Source: a virus. Taken from it: a DNA stretch of 64,000 nt. The translations under genes and the position numbers were made by a program. Position 1 is the first letter of the stretch, and each line of letters begins with the position of its first letter. Shown one piece after another: positions 17,022 to 25,808 of the stretch. The stretch lies in the IMG/VR virus record IMGVR_UViG_3300032050_000024, positions 1-64,000 of that record, one strand, 5' to 3'. The notes under the pieces were generated by a model. The model was not told where the DNA came from. It ran no database searches and saw only the letters and a program-made list of their open reading frames with translations.

Positions 17022-18167
17022 TTATGTTTTTAAAACAATGAGTTTATCTTGTTGTTCTTCTAACGAATAGATTGAAATTTTGAATATATCTATTTCAAAT
17101 TCGCCTATAGCACCACTGTCTGCAATTATTGCTGTAAGTTGTTGAATGTACTGAAAATTTTGTTGTGTTAAACGGGTTGCATCAAATTCAACAACTATAT
17201 CATTTTCACCGTTTGGGTCGTTATGTCCTATATGTAATACTCGTTTCATTAAATCATATGCAGTTTTTGCCTGTTCTGAATAAATATATGAATCAATAAT
17301 AACGTGCATATCATCTTCGATATAAATTCTATCACACCATGGTTCTAATGTTTCAAGAATTTGTAAATTGCAATTACGTACTACAAATGCAACATTATAT
17401 TTAGGTGCGTCAATCCTACTACCCCATTTTCTAATGTAATTTCGATTGCTTTGCAATTCTATAGTTTGGGTTCTATGTTCATATTCTTCTGAGAAGCGTG
17501 ATGTTTTTGAAACAAAATGATAACATATTGCATCTAATGCAGTAATGCATTCCATTCCGTACATTTTCCATCTACGAATCAAATCATCATCTTCACAGAA
17601 CATTGGATTGTATAAAGGATCCAATCCTCCAATTTCTAACAATGCTTTGCGGGGCATACACATAAAAAATGTAATACCCGGCTCTGTTTGATCTGCATAA
17701 CGTGCATGTTCAATTTCACAATACTCTCGGAACGCATCTTTATCAAACGTTTCCAAAGACTGTCCAAAATCGAATATCAATTTTCCAGGACGCGTATGAT
17801 CTCCGAATATAGGTGGCTCTATTGTGGTATATGACACTACTCTATCAGGTGCAACATGTTTTTCTAAATTTTCTAAGAATCCCGGGCCTAATACAATGTC
17901 ATTATGTAGATATGCTACATAATCGCAACTAGCCAATTGTGCAGCTGCATTGAATGTATCCGAAAATGTTTTTGATTCGGTTGAATATTCAAATCTAACA
18001 TGATTATCTGATAATGACTGTAACCATTCATGGGTTCCGTCTGTTGATCCATAACTTACAAAACATATTTCTACGTCCGGATAGAGTTCTCGAGTTGTTT
18101 CATAAAAATGTTTGTTGTAGTCTAAATTGTTTCTTAAACCTACTAGGAGCGAAATATTATGTTTCAT
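17022..18167 (-). CDS. GT2-type glycosyltransferase
   Basis: A 381-residue protein. The N-terminal GT-A fold shows SYGSTDGTHEWL, YLHNDIVLG in the metal/sugar-nucleotide site, GGLDPLYNP and EDDDLIRRW (likely catalytic Asp region). This is the family 2 pattern, inverting transfer from a nucleotide sugar. About 120 C-terminal residues form a separate domain I do not recognise. It is the last gene of the ten-gene glycan operon and overlaps the next one by four bases. Confidence 0.85.
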   Translation of the reverse strand: MKHNISLLVGLRNNLDYNKHFYETTRELYPDVEICFVSYGSTDGTHEWLQSLSDNHVRFEYSTESKTFSDTFNAAAQLASCDYVAYLHNDIVLGPGFLENLEKHVAPDRVVSYTTIEPPIFGDHTRPGKLIFDFGQSLETFDKDAFREYCEIEHARYADQTEPGITFFMCMPRKALLEIGGLDPLYNPMFCEDDDLIRRWKMYGMECITALDAICYHFVSKTSRFSEEYEHRTQTIELQSNRNYIRKWGSRIDAPKYNVAFVVRNCNLQILETLEPWCDRIYIEDDMHVIIDSYIYSEQAKTAYDLMKRVLHIGHNDPNGENDIVVEFDATRLTQQNFQYIQQLTAIIADSGAIGEFEIDIFKISIYSLEEQQDKLIVLKT

Positions 18168-19045
18168 TTTAAATACTTATTTTGTAATTTGTGAACTTCT
18201 TCAATTAATTTAGTATCCGAATCTTCCCGGAATTTATTTCTATCATTGGTATTAACTAATAAATTAGTATATGAATTTACTCGATACTTGTGGTTTTCTG
18301 AAACAACTAAATTTTCAACTACCCATTGCTGAACATCATATCCAGATTGTTTTAAAATTTGAGCACCATACATTAAAAACGTATCATCTGGGCCGTATGA
18401 TCCAAATGATTCAGGTAAATCGATTAATCTTAATAAATTTGTAGATATTAAATTAAACCATCCGCCTCCTAGTTTAAAATTTGATATTGGTTTTAATAAA
18501 GGATTTCCATATACTGTAGTAATAACTGTGTATGGATCTATAAATGTTTTATTATCCCATGGAAAGTCTGCATATGTTGAATTCATCAAAACATTCCATG
18601 AATCATCCCAAAGCTTTGGTATTTGTGGAGAGATTATAAAGTATTCATTATTAACTAACTTTGATGAATCTAATAATAATTTTAATGTTAATGGTGAAAA
18701 AATTAAATCTGCGTCTAAATAAATAAATGCATCAACATCTTTATATGTTCGTATGCTAGTTCTGCGTTTATCTGCACAACCTAAGCATGTTTTATCTGTA
18801 TTAATATCTTTTATAACATGGCACCAATCAAAGCACGTATCGATGCAATGATTAAACTTTTCTATGAAAAACTCTTTTGGTATTTTTGAATCGTTCCAAT
18901 CTACGAAGTTTAAATTTAACGTAATATCCAATGTTATATTATCATCGGATTTTAGATAATGACTACTTACCTTAAGTTGTTTTGCTTGCCATTCAAACCA
19001 ATCAATTTCATATGGCATTAAATGAACTATAATTTGTGTTTTCAT
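18164..19045 (-). CDS. GT-A-like glycosyltransferase
   Basis: A 293-residue protein with a DxD-type motif in AFIYLDADLIFSPL and a later FGSYGPDDTFLMYG, which fits a GT-A glycosyltransferase. FKLGGGWFN lies between. The cluster CLGCADKRR near residue 95 is unusual for the family. It overlaps both neighbours by four bases, so it is part of the glycan operon. Donor and acceptor are unknown. Confidence 0.65.
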   Translation of the reverse strand: MKTQIIVHLMPYEIDWFEWQAKQLKVSSHYLKSDDNITLDITLNLNFVDWNDSKIPKEFFIEKFNHCIDTCFDWCHVIKDINTDKTCLGCADKRRTSIRTYKDVDAFIYLDADLIFSPLTLKLLLDSSKLVNNEYFIISPQIPKLWDDSWNVLMNSTYADFPWDNKTFIDPYTVITTVYGNPLLKPISNFKLGGGWFNLISTNLLRLIDLPESFGSYGPDDTFLMYGAQILKQSGYDVQQWVVENLVVSENHKYRVNSYTNLLVNTNDRNKFREDSDTKLIEEVHKLQNKYLK

Positions 19046-19902
19046 ATACGTGTTTTATATAATCGTGCATGTTGTTCGGCAACATATTTGCTATTGCAAA
19101 GTTCTTTAATGTAATCAGGAGCCGTTGTTTCGATTGTTTGAATGTTGCCATGAATATCAATAATATACATGTATCCAGGAACTCCGCAACTCCATCCTTC
19201 TAATGTAGTACGGCCTAATAAAATACCTGCAGTGAAATTCATCATTTGAACTAAATTTTCAGTATCCCATCGTTTATCTACATATTTGATATTAGGATGA
19301 TTAAAATCATAACGACTTTCACTCATTATGTATAAGTCCCAATCATTTTCTATGCATTGTTGAACTATATGTTGAACTGCCCTAAATCGAATTGGATCTA
19401 ACACCTCTCCAACAAATATCCCGGAATATCTTTCTAATTTTTCTGCTTCATTGCTATTAAATCTTGTTTGGTCAATTGGATTGTAAATCAATGAAACTTT
19501 AGATGCTGGAATTTTATAATCATTAATCAACATATCTGCAATTGGTTTACGTATTGCAATGTAATGTGATATCCTAGAATCCAACACCGGATTCTCCGAT
19601 CTAATTTCAGAATGTATAATACTAATAATTGGTGTTTCTTTAAAATGCTCTAATATAAACAAATTGACTTCAGGTTGACTTGCTATTATTATATTATATT
19701 TTTCTGACGTATCCAAATTTGTTAAATCTAATTGCCGTACATGTTGCAATTTCAATCTCGTTTGATCCATCCAATCTATTTGTCGCAATGTAAATAATGT
19801 TACATCATGTCCTGCTGCATCTAATTCGCGAGCTAATTCATAATGATAAAGTTCGCTACCACCCAATCCGTTAGCGTTTAAACATCCTAAAAGTATTTTC
19901 AT
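19042..19902 (-). CDS. GT4/GT-B-like glycosyltransferase
   Basis: A 286-residue protein. It begins with the GT-B N-terminal motif MKILLGCLNANGLGGSELYHYE, then SKVSLIYNPID and, near residue 230, GRTTLEGWSCGVPGYMYI, the C-terminal Glu-containing motif of family 4. It is shorter than most GT4 enzymes (about 350-400 residues), so the C-terminal half is compact. Located in the glycan operon, overlapping the next gene by four bases. Confidence 0.78.
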   Translation of the reverse strand: MKILLGCLNANGLGGSELYHYELARELDAAGHDVTLFTLRQIDWMDQTRLKLQHVRQLDLTNLDTSEKYNIIIASQPEVNLFILEHFKETPIISIIHSEIRSENPVLDSRISHYIAIRKPIADMLINDYKIPASKVSLIYNPIDQTRFNSNEAEKLERYSGIFVGEVLDPIRFRAVQHIVQQCIENDWDLYIMSESRYDFNHPNIKYVDKRWDTENLVQMMNFTAGILLGRTTLEGWSCGVPGYMYIIDIHGNIQTIETTAPDYIKELCNSKYVAEQHARLYKTRI

Positions 19903-19904
19903 AA

Positions 19905-20585
19905 TTATTTTGTTTTTAACATATTGATTTTTGCGATATCTAATGAAAATAATCCACTATTAATATATGATTGGTATGCTATTTGATCGTGGTTTACTAC
20001 ATTTGCTGCGTACGCATATTGGGCATCGCGGACAGCTTTTCCGTTGTCTGGATGTAAGTGTTCCCATATGATATCCGGGAAATACTGTATACATTCTGCT
20101 GTCTTACCTAAATCAACCCAAAAGTTATCAGCATACATATGAAGTAAACTAGTTGGAATCATATAACCCAATGTTTTGATAATGTTACTTGTCATACAAA
20201 CCGCGGTTGGTAATCGTTCTCCCTGTAACAAATCATTTCCATATGCAATACCTACTCCATGTTTTTCGAAGTATGTAATCATTTCAAATTCCCATGATGA
20301 TTTAATAACATGATCATCGCCAAAAAATGCAATGTATTTATATTCATCCGCAAATCGTTCGGCGGCTCGATTCAGTTTTGGAACTAAACGTTCATTTGGA
20401 TTAACTGTGTATATTACTCCTTGGTATCGATCATAATAATGTTCGTCATCTTCATCTAATGATACACATATATCTGAAAGCCCTTCTGTAAACAACATCC
20501 AATGTTGAATAAATCGTTCTACATTTCGTTCTCTGCCGGATCCTGCCGATCGACTTGGTACTATAACTAAAATTTTGTTTTTCAT
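19905..20585 (-). CDS. GT2-like glycosyltransferase (short)
   Basis: A 226-residue protein with a GT-A-like start (ILVIVPSRSAGSGRERN), CVSLDEDDEHYY and the metal-site-like FFGDDHVIKSSW. The following FWVDLGKTAEC region is conserved-looking. It lacks a membrane anchor. The start overlaps the TIM-barrel gene by four bases, and a promoter-like motif lies just upstream inside that gene. Confidence 0.65.
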   Translation of the reverse strand: MKNKILVIVPSRSAGSGRERNVERFIQHWMLFTEGLSDICVSLDEDDEHYYDRYQGVIYTVNPNERLVPKLNRAAERFADEYKYIAFFGDDHVIKSSWEFEMITYFEKHGVGIAYGNDLLQGERLPTAVCMTSNIIKTLGYMIPTSLLHMYADNFWVDLGKTAECIQYFPDIIWEHLHPDNGKAVRDAQYAYAANVVNHDQIAYQSYINSGLFSLDIAKINMLKTK

Positions 20586-21349
20586 ATAACTTTATTATAA
20601 ATATTTCCGAATAATTTAATATCATCAAATAGTGTTGCAGACTGATTGCATTCATATACTATCAAGCCATCGTAGTGGTGCATATGCAATGTTTCTGCTA
20701 ATTGATAATGGGTATCTGATTCTTTAAAACTTTGTAATCCTATTTCTGAAACATGCACATGATCTATGTATTGTTGATATTTTATAAACTCGTCTTTTGG
20801 ATTTTGATTTTCTAAAATGATGTTGTGAGTATCAATCATGGTTTTGATATTGTTAAAATTATTCCGATTTAGAAATTTAACAATTTCATCAAGTGTAAAA
20901 AAATATTCGCCGCCGTATCGTTGACTATTAGGTTCTAACAATAATGATATACTAGTTCCGGTGATTTTTTCATCTAATATATGTAATGCTTCTAGTTGCA
21001 TTGTATGATTGAAATTAATTCGTTGTTTCGGCGAACCTAATACAATTTTTTCAATTCCTATAGCAATACAAGCATCAATTAATTGATCCATGTGCCTTAA
21101 GAAACTAGCATCTCCTATTTCTGTAACATCTGAATTAAACAATACTGATTGCGTTGATTTAACTTCAATATCCGATGAATTAATCATATCACGCAATGTT
21201 GTTAATTTATCCACATCAATTGGATTCCATGGGCTATGTTTTGGTATTACCATTTCTATGCAAGATATGCCGTTTGAATTCAATGCATTCAATGTTTTAT
21301 CAAAATGGTCGATGCTTGGCCAGGCTAGTTCGCTAATTCCTAATTTCAT
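20582..21349 (-). CDS. TIM-barrel sugar isomerase/epimerase-like protein
   Basis: About 255 residues from MKLGISEL; an ATG three codons earlier is possible, but the TAATG overlap favours 21349. Features of the xylose-isomerase-like/AP-endonuclease-2 fold are visible: ISCIEMVIPKHSPW, KIVLGSPKQRI, LLLEPNSQRYGGEYF, TMIDTHNI and HVHVSEIG, with the metal-binding Glu, Asp/His and His residues. It probably isomerises or epimerises a sugar for the glycan operon. An endonuclease IV role is less likely given the context. Confidence 0.78.
   Translation of the reverse strand: MKLGISELAWPSIDHFDKTLNALNSNGISCIEMVIPKHSPWNPIDVDKLTTLRDMINSSDIEVKSTQSVLFNSDVTEIGDASFLRHMDQLIDACIAIGIEKIVLGSPKQRINFNHTMQLEALHILDEKITGTSISLLLEPNSQRYGGEYFFTLDEIVKFLNRNNFNNIKTMIDTHNIILENQNPKDEFIKYQQYIDHVHVSEIGLQSFKESDTHYQLAETLHMHHYDGLIVYECNQSATLFDDIKLFGNIYNKVI
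20597..20604 (-). promoter_or_regulatory. ATATTTAT promoter-like motif inside a coding region
   Basis: Exact motif with TAATAAAG following, 11 bases upstream of the GT2-like gene and within the 3' end of the TIM-barrel gene. Confidence 0.35.
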
Positions 21350-22947
21350 TATTTCCAAACTAGTTTATCATGGGTTGCACTTAATATCTTATCATCTTGA
21401 AACGAAACTCGCATTAGCTTTTCTGGATAAAAACAATGTACATCATTTTCAATTATTGACCAATTGCCTGTCGGTAACACAACCATTGTTTCATTGTCTT
21501 CCGGTTTATGTATGCATTGTAACTGATTTGAAATTTGTGGGTTTAATTTAGTTTTTTGTATGGAATGATAATTTTCTAAAACATTATCATAAAATGTATT
21601 CCATTTTGACATTACTTCAGGAGACCCCATACACCACCAATCACATATATCATTATAATGGAATTCTGCATCACATTTGGATTCGATACTACACTTTACA
21701 CATCCACCACCACCGCCGGCGTGTACATGAGTTCCGGAATTAACTACTAATAGATCTTTGAATTTTGATACATTTAAAATATCATTATATGATACAAAAA
21801 AGTTTGAAACATCGGATCTACATAACATTACTACATCATAGTTATTCATCTCAACCAATGATGTTGCTTTTTGTCGAATAAAACATTGAGATGTTATCCG
21901 GGAAAATGTAGCCTTATAATCTGCAGTATGAATCATAATTGGATCTGCTGCTTTATATTTCAATTCATTAAAATAACTTAAATCATTATCAGTAACATAA
22001 TAAGACTTCACTGCGAGTTCATTGGATATATGCGTAATGGTATCATGTATAGATTCATTAGAATAAAATGCTAAATAAAAATGTACATTAAAATTTAAAC
22101 TAAATCGTTTCCAATCATCAATTCTATTTAGTATATCGCGAGGTTCTCCAAACAAACAAACTGCTATATTAGTATTTTGTAAACTAAAACTATTAACGAA
22201 TTCTTGTATTTCATGTAGTATCCGAGTTTTTGTTCTTACATACCCATCTAGATTAGACGTTGTTTTAAAATTATATGAAATTGGCGGTGATTTTGTATCT
22301 ACTTGTTTTTTATTTATGTCAAACAGTTTTAAAATATCCGAAGTATGAATTGGCTCAGTAAATAAATTTATCGTTAATGCATGATACTTAAATAGATTTA
22401 GACAATGGGTTGTATCCGAATCTATGTCATTCAAATTGTACCATTGAAATTCTGAATTGTAATTTATTTTATCAATGTTATTATTATGCAGTAAATCATA
22501 TAATATGTTTTTCTTTATATGTTTTCCAAATAGCGCAGGTAATCTTAAAACTAATAATTTTTGATATGATAGTGTTGATGTAATTAGTTTCTCAAAAATT
22601 AAACGGTTTGACCCATATGCCGGAGCAGATATAGTTAGTTCATATGATTCGTCTGAATTAACCGGAGCATTGTAATAAACATCGATTGTAGAATATAATA
22701 CAATTGTTCCGTATTGTTTTTTTGATAAAATATTTAAAATGTTAAATATATTTTCTAAATCCTTTTGCGGCTCTAAATTAACTTTCCATTTGGTTGCGGG
22801 CAAACATGCTAAATATAATTCGGTTGTTGTATCTGTTTGTATGTTAATTAATTCATTAATGTTGCTGCTATTAAATTCGTAGTCAAATTTTACCGAATCT
22901 TTTAGAGTTGTCCCAATTAAACCTGTATTACCTATTAATATTTTCAT
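21349..22947 (-). CDS. SDR (sugar epimerase/dehydratase-like) fused to a C-terminal glycan-associated domain
   Basis: A 532-residue protein. The N-terminal half is an extended SDR: a Rossmann start (MKILIGNTGLIGTTL), YSTIDVYYNAP and an active-site-like Tyr in APAYGSNRLIFEK (YxxxK becomes YGSNR). The missing Lys at the usual position makes dehydrogenase activity uncertain. Residues about 255-532 begin VCLFGEPRD and contain MLCRSDVSNFF and a His/Gly-rich HVHAGGGGG next to a Cys pair. This half resembles sugar-associated proteins near capsule loci, which I cannot name. It overlaps both neighbours. Confidence 0.68.
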   Translation of the reverse strand: MKILIGNTGLIGTTLKDSVKFDYEFNSSNINELINIQTDTTTELYLACLPATKWKVNLEPQKDLENIFNILNILSKKQYGTIVLYSTIDVYYNAPVNSDESYELTISAPAYGSNRLIFEKLITSTLSYQKLLVLRLPALFGKHIKKNILYDLLHNNNIDKINYNSEFQWYNLNDIDSDTTHCLNLFKYHALTINLFTEPIHTSDILKLFDINKKQVDTKSPPISYNFKTTSNLDGYVRTKTRILHEIQEFVNSFSLQNTNIAVCLFGEPRDILNRIDDWKRFSLNFNVHFYLAFYSNESIHDTITHISNELAVKSYYVTDNDLSYFNELKYKAADPIMIHTADYKATFSRITSQCFIRQKATSLVEMNNYDVVMLCRSDVSNFFVSYNDILNVSKFKDLLVVNSGTHVHAGGGGGCVKCSIESKCDAEFHYNDICDWWCMGSPEVMSKWNTFYDNVLENYHSIQKTKLNPQISNQLQCIHKPEDNETMVVLPTGNWSIIENDVHCFYPEKLMRVSFQDDKILSATHDKLVWK

Positions 22948-23923
22948 TGATGTAATTTTCTAATGTGTATATTCCTTGAATTTTTCCAGTAATGCAGGTT
23001 ATAATGTTATCATGTTTTACAATCACCGGGGCTCGATCTGCAGATTCAGAATACCTCTTAACTTTTACCGAAGTATAATATGAATTATATGCAAAGTCTG
23101 TTAAAAAATTTTTATAATAAAATGCAATTTTTTGTTCAACGGCTTCTTTGTTACGTAATAAGTCACGTGATGATGTTTTTTCTGAGAATTCTTGAATATC
23201 AATAAATCGTTCACTAGTATACACCGGAGTATATTCAACATCAGTAACTGTGTATTGATTATCCATATATGGGTAAATTGAAAATAATGGGCCATCTACC
23301 ATAGTAACTGATCCAAATTTATTAGCAGAAATACGATCATATATCATCGTTAAACTTAATTCAAAAAAATGATCTGATAATGGTTTTAATTGATTATTTG
23401 TAACATTTATCACATAATCATATTGTTTAGCTAATAATTTTAACTCAGATTCATCAATTGATTTCATAATGAAAATATCTCGTAATTCATGTTGAAAAAA
23501 TGTCTTTGATTTTACCGGGTCAATATATTTTTCGTCAATAATTACACTTCCTTCGATATTATTGAAATCAGGTAATGGTTTTTCAGCAAAATTAATTTGT
23601 TCATGGGTGAATATGGTTTTAAATGTTCCATAATCAATTAATGAGTTATCTATAGGAACAACATAATAATTATCATCAATATCTGAAACTAGATCTGGAT
23701 AATCTTGTATAAATGTATTAAATGTATTTTGACATAAATTTCTAGTTTTTTGATTTCTACTATAATGAAATCCTTTATGCAATCTATTTTGATTAAAAAA
23801 CGAAGATCCAGAAAAAATACCAGATTTGTCAAACAATGTTACATCATGATGTTGTTTTAATTTGTATGCCATATGGCATCCTAACCAACCACCGCCAATT
23901 ATTGCAATTTTCTTTGAACTCAT
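22928..23923 (-). CDS. FAD-dependent oxidoreductase (DAO-like)
   Basis: A 331-residue protein opening with the dinucleotide-binding motif IAIIGGGWLGCHMAYKL and VTLFDKSG. The later TCITGKIQGIYTLENY is the usual C-terminal FAD contact region. It fits the D-amino-acid-oxidase/UDP-galactopyranose-mutase-like superfamily. In a glycan operon, a nucleotide-sugar oxidoreductase or mutase is plausible, but substrate residues are not clear. Overlaps both neighbouring genes. Confidence 0.75.
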   Translation of the reverse strand: MSSKKIAIIGGGWLGCHMAYKLKQHHDVTLFDKSGIFSGSSFFNQNRLHKGFHYSRNQKTRNLCQNTFNTFIQDYPDLVSDIDDNYYVVPIDNSLIDYGTFKTIFTHEQINFAEKPLPDFNNIEGSVIIDEKYIDPVKSKTFFQHELRDIFIMKSIDESELKLLAKQYDYVINVTNNQLKPLSDHFFELSLTMIYDRISANKFGSVTMVDGPLFSIYPYMDNQYTVTDVEYTPVYTSERFIDIQEFSEKTSSRDLLRNKEAVEQKIAFYYKNFLTDFAYNSYYTSVKVKRYSESADRAPVIVKHDNIITCITGKIQGIYTLENYINENINR

Positions 23924-24543
23924 AATGTATTGTAATAATTATTTTGTTTTACTTGTCGTTCAATTGTCTTTGGATGATAAAGTGAGTAATCTTCCTCCAT
24001 TGGAAGATGTGCATACTTTTTGTATCCATCTAACACTTCATGTACCTTATGTTTCCAACGAATCGAAGGAGTATTTTTAAAAATTCTCCACTGATAATCT
24101 GGCCAATTTATCCACCCTTCTGCATTTACATTCCATCCCCATTGTTGCATATGATCTTGTGTCATACCTTTAACTGTATTAACTCTTGGAACTAAGTAAA
24201 CTTCTGTTTCTGGATTTTGTTCTAAAATAAATGGCAAAGATTCTATAATCGAAGTGCATGGCATTTCGTCTGCATCTATTTGAAAGATATAGTCGCCATC
24301 ACATAATGATGTTAAATGATTTTTCCAATCTGCAAAATGTCCTTGAAATTCAGCTTTATGCCAGGCAAATGATTTATTAACAGACCGATTTCGTAAAAAT
24401 AATTCTATTTCTGGATCGCCATTCTTTGAATCATATAATACAACAACGCCATCTTGTGGTCTTTTGTGTGTTAATAAAAAATTCAATAAGCGCTGTATTT
24501 CTAAGAATTCGTTACATACAGTAACTGCATATGTTATTTTCAT
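23920..24543 (-). CDS. GT2 glycosyltransferase (short)
   Basis: A 207-residue protein with the family 2 signature: ITYAVTVCNEFLEIQRLL at the start, DGDYIFQIDADEMP (DxD metal site) near residue 90, and WRIFKNTPSIRWKHKVHE. It matches a short GT2 group frequent in large phages. The start is separated from the previous gene by 29 bases. No membrane segment, so it should act in the cytoplasm. Confidence 0.85.
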   Translation of the reverse strand: MKITYAVTVCNEFLEIQRLLNFLLTHKRPQDGVVVLYDSKNGDPEIELFLRNRSVNKSFAWHKAEFQGHFADWKNHLTSLCDGDYIFQIDADEMPCTSIIESLPFILEQNPETEVYLVPRVNTVKGMTQDHMQQWGWNVNAEGWINWPDYQWRIFKNTPSIRWKHKVHEVLDGYKKYAHLPMEEDYSLYHPKTIERQVKQNNYYNTL

Positions 24544-24572
24544 ACTATATTATATTAAAATTGTTGTTAATA

Positions 24573-25808
24573 TCAAACCTTTTGTAGTTTTGGTAATTTT
24601 AACTCAACAGCTTTTGGTAACTTATCAATACCAGAATCAATAATCTCTAATACTTGATCATATATGCTAGATACTGCCGTTTCAGTAAATGTTGAATTAA
24701 CGAAGTATCTTTGACGTTTTGCTAATTCTACCCATTTTTTATAATTCTTTAAAACATCTTTCATCATGGAGCTAGCATATCCATAATCCACAGTAAACCA
24801 TTTAGCATCGCCAATTAAAAATTCATTTTGAGCTGTTGGATGAATAGGAGTCAATTGGCCAGGTAATGCACATATAAAATCTTTCTTTAAGAAATCAGCT
24901 TGACCCGAATAATGTGGAGCTAATATGGGTTTACTTGTTGATGAAAATTCTAATAACGGTCTTCCAAACCCTTCTGCTTTTGTAAATGATATTAGAGCTT
25001 TTATTTTTGGATGATTGTACAATGCATTCATTTCGGCCGTAGTTAAATCACCATGTAACAAATATACTGACGGTAATCGTTCACCCGGGAATAATGATGC
25101 TACTTGATTGATACGATCTTGCATTTCAAATCGGTCAGTTACGGAATATGTTGCTCCACTTGTTTTAAGTATTAATGCGGGTGCATCTTTTTTATTTTTA
25201 AATGTATTAAAAAAACAATGTAGCATTCCGCTTATGTTTTTTCTGTCTTCGCCTACTTGACCTTGCAACCAATGTCCTACACTTAAAAATGCTTCAGATT
25301 CTCGTATTTCATTTAATCCTGCAACTTTAGTAGTTACTGATTTATTATTGTATTGTGTTTCATCAAAATATTCTGGAACAACTTGAATTTTTGTAAGAAT
25401 ATCTAAATTATGACGTTTTGCGGTTTCTTCAAATACTGTTTTAGTAAATTCACTAGGAACTATTACAACTTGCATTTGATTAATTTTTTCAATCCATTCT
25501 TTAGGACAAATATCGCCTTCGGTTCCTGCCGTAACTCCAATATTATATTTACCAATTGGTTGAAATTCATTTGGAACTGTTATCTGTACCCAAACATCTG
25601 GTTGAGAGGTTAATGGCAATGGAACTATTCGATTAGCCCAATCTACTGGTATTGGATATGTCATTGGAGTATGACCCCATGGCATTGATAACAATTTAAT
25701 ATCCCATTCTGCACTTTTTTTATTAATAAATTGTTTGATAACTTCGCGTGCATGATGTCCATAACCACTTTGCGTTGCTACTGGAGATGATATAACTACT
25801 TTATACAT
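24573..25808 (-). CDS. GT4-type glycosyltransferase
   Basis: A 411-residue GT-B protein. The N-terminal SGYGHHAREVIKQF precedes a hinge, and the C-terminal half carries FTKAEGFGRPLLEFSSTSKPILAP, the E-x7-E type motif of family 4 retaining glycosyltransferases. The C-terminus ends KLPKLQKV, almost the same peptide as the start of the next glycosyltransferase upstream (MELPKLQKI). The genes overlap by 13 bases, and the products may form a complex. Confidence 0.88.
   Translation of the reverse strand: MYKVVISSPVATQSGYGHHAREVIKQFINKKSAEWDIKLLSMPWGHTPMTYPIPVDWANRIVPLPLTSQPDVWVQITVPNEFQPIGKYNIGVTAGTEGDICPKEWIEKINQMQVVIVPSEFTKTVFEETAKRHNLDILTKIQVVPEYFDETQYNNKSVTTKVAGLNEIRESEAFLSVGHWLQGQVGEDRKNISGMLHCFFNTFKNKKDAPALILKTSGATYSVTDRFEMQDRINQVASLFPGERLPSVYLLHGDLTTAEMNALYNHPKIKALISFTKAEGFGRPLLEFSSTSKPILAPHYSGQADFLKKDFICALPGQLTPIHPTAQNEFLIGDAKWFTVDYGYASSMMKDVLKNYKKWVELAKRQRYFVNSTFTETAVSSIYDQVLEIIDSGIDKLPKAVELKLPKLQKV

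Noticed and set aside
21090-21551. Plus-strand ORF of 153 residues
   Set aside because: Runs across the junction of two well-supported minus-strand genes, so it is a shadow.
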